Source of the DNA: Trichobilharzia szidati
Taxonomy: Eukaryota > Platyhelminthes > Trematoda > Strigeidida > Schistosomatidae
DNA: 64,000 nt
Direction of reading: 5' to 3'
Assembly: GCA_944472155.2 (NCBI GenBank)
Contig: OX235272.1
Span: 5,750,354 to 5,814,353, forward strand
In this document: one piece after another, positions 63,620 through 64,000 of the stretch
Layout of the letters: every line of letters begins with the position of its first letter
How positions within the stretch are numbered: position 1 is the stretch's first letter
Made by a program: the position numbers and the translations under genes
The notes under the pieces: model-generated
Databases searched by the model: none
Seen by the model: only the letters and a program-made list of their open reading frames with translations
What the model was told of the DNA's origin: nothing

Positions 63620-63990
63620 CTCAAACGATAGTGCTATAGCTGAACTATTCTCTAGATTTCTTATCTTATTCAGGTCAACTAATCTAGATTTTGCTGTATT
63701 TTTGTACTTTACTAATCTGCCTAACCCCGTTCTACTACTCTGACCTATATATTTGACCTGACAATCATTCAAGACAGGGTATTAGATGAACTAAATTGTT
63801 TTGTTTTAAAAGCTCCACAGGACACTTTAAACGACAAAGCTTATTTGTAAGTGAGTTTGTGGGTCTGAATGCCATTTTGTATTCCTGCCTGAATTGTTAA
63901 TAATTCTCCATAAAGTTTTCGAAGTTCTTTCTTTGCATGGAAGGATTGTTGATGATTTATATTCCCCATTGTTGATGTTGTCATTATCCT
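63620..63990 (-). mobile_element. Penelope-like element, GIY-YIG fragment
   Basis: Minus strand: MAFRPTNSLTNKLCRL (about 63870-63825) and, after a gap, NDCQVKYIGQSSRTGLGRL (about 63765-63710), with a good YIGQ motif. Same subfamily as 58715-58960. It runs towards the window edge. Confidence 0.7.
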
Positions 63991-64000
63991 GTGTATGTTT

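Noticed and set aside
1..64000. CRISPR arrays, operons, riboswitches, bacterial promoters
   Set aside because: The sequence is eukaryotic; no regularly spaced short repeats or bacterial-type gene clusters were seen.

Overview
This is eukaryotic, AT-rich, repeat-dominated DNA. The best fit is a blood-fluke (schistosomatid trematode) chromosome. The evidence is the mix of element families: tRNA-derived SINEs carrying a hammerhead ribozyme (Sm-alpha-like), RTE-clade and CR1-like LINEs, many Penelope-like elements (PLEs) with GIY-YIG endonuclease, and two young LTR retrotransposons. There are no prokaryotic operons, CRISPR arrays or rRNA. A 500-N assembly gap lies at 44906-45405. Names of element clades rest on protein motifs read by eye, not on database searches.

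Layout. 1-880: PLE remnant. 1025-4560: hammerhead SINEs and two RTE copies. 4650-8812: a nearly intact, full-length CR1-like LINE (PHD-finger ORF1; endonuclease/RT ORF2 with one nonsense codon). 9680-14660: RTE copies, one interrupted by a CR1 3' fragment and one by a 0.4-kb fold-back element. 16425-26970: RTE 3' ends, a second RTE-like LINE family, PLEs bounded by inverted repeats, and several SINE families. 28020-36380: PLEs, including the best-preserved PLE RT/endonuclease ORF (31440-32948), plus SINEs. 36511-43660: hammerhead SINE, a CR1-like copy interrupted by a SINE, PLE inverted-repeat shells, a long RTE copy. 45506-48425: Gypsy-type LTR element with gag and protease but most of pol deleted. 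48426-53320: LINE fragments. 54213-54452: the one convincing host gene, a small PIERCE-like (C9orf116/C15orf65 family) ciliary protein with a 33-nt intron. 55030-55690: degenerate non-LTR RT. 56956-58713: an LTR element with identical LTRs that carries a glutamine-rich, non-viral reading frame. 58715-64000: PLE and SINE remnants.

How the parts relate. The window is a nest of insertions. Autonomous LINEs (RTE, CR1-like) and PLEs supply the enzymes. One tRNA-SINE family shares its 3' end with RTE and so is probably mobilised by it. The two LTR elements share a primer-binding-site sequence, which suggests that the non-coding one depends on the coding one's family. A recurring theme is inverted structure: hammerhead SINEs occur as head-to-head units with a hammerhead in each arm, several PLE shells have inverted terminal repeats, and one repeat at 13.6-14.0 kb is a near-perfect palindrome. 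The most novel-looking items are the paired-hammerhead units, the cargo-carrying LTR element at 57-58.7 kb, and the pol-deleted LTR element with an in-frame protease-integrase junction.
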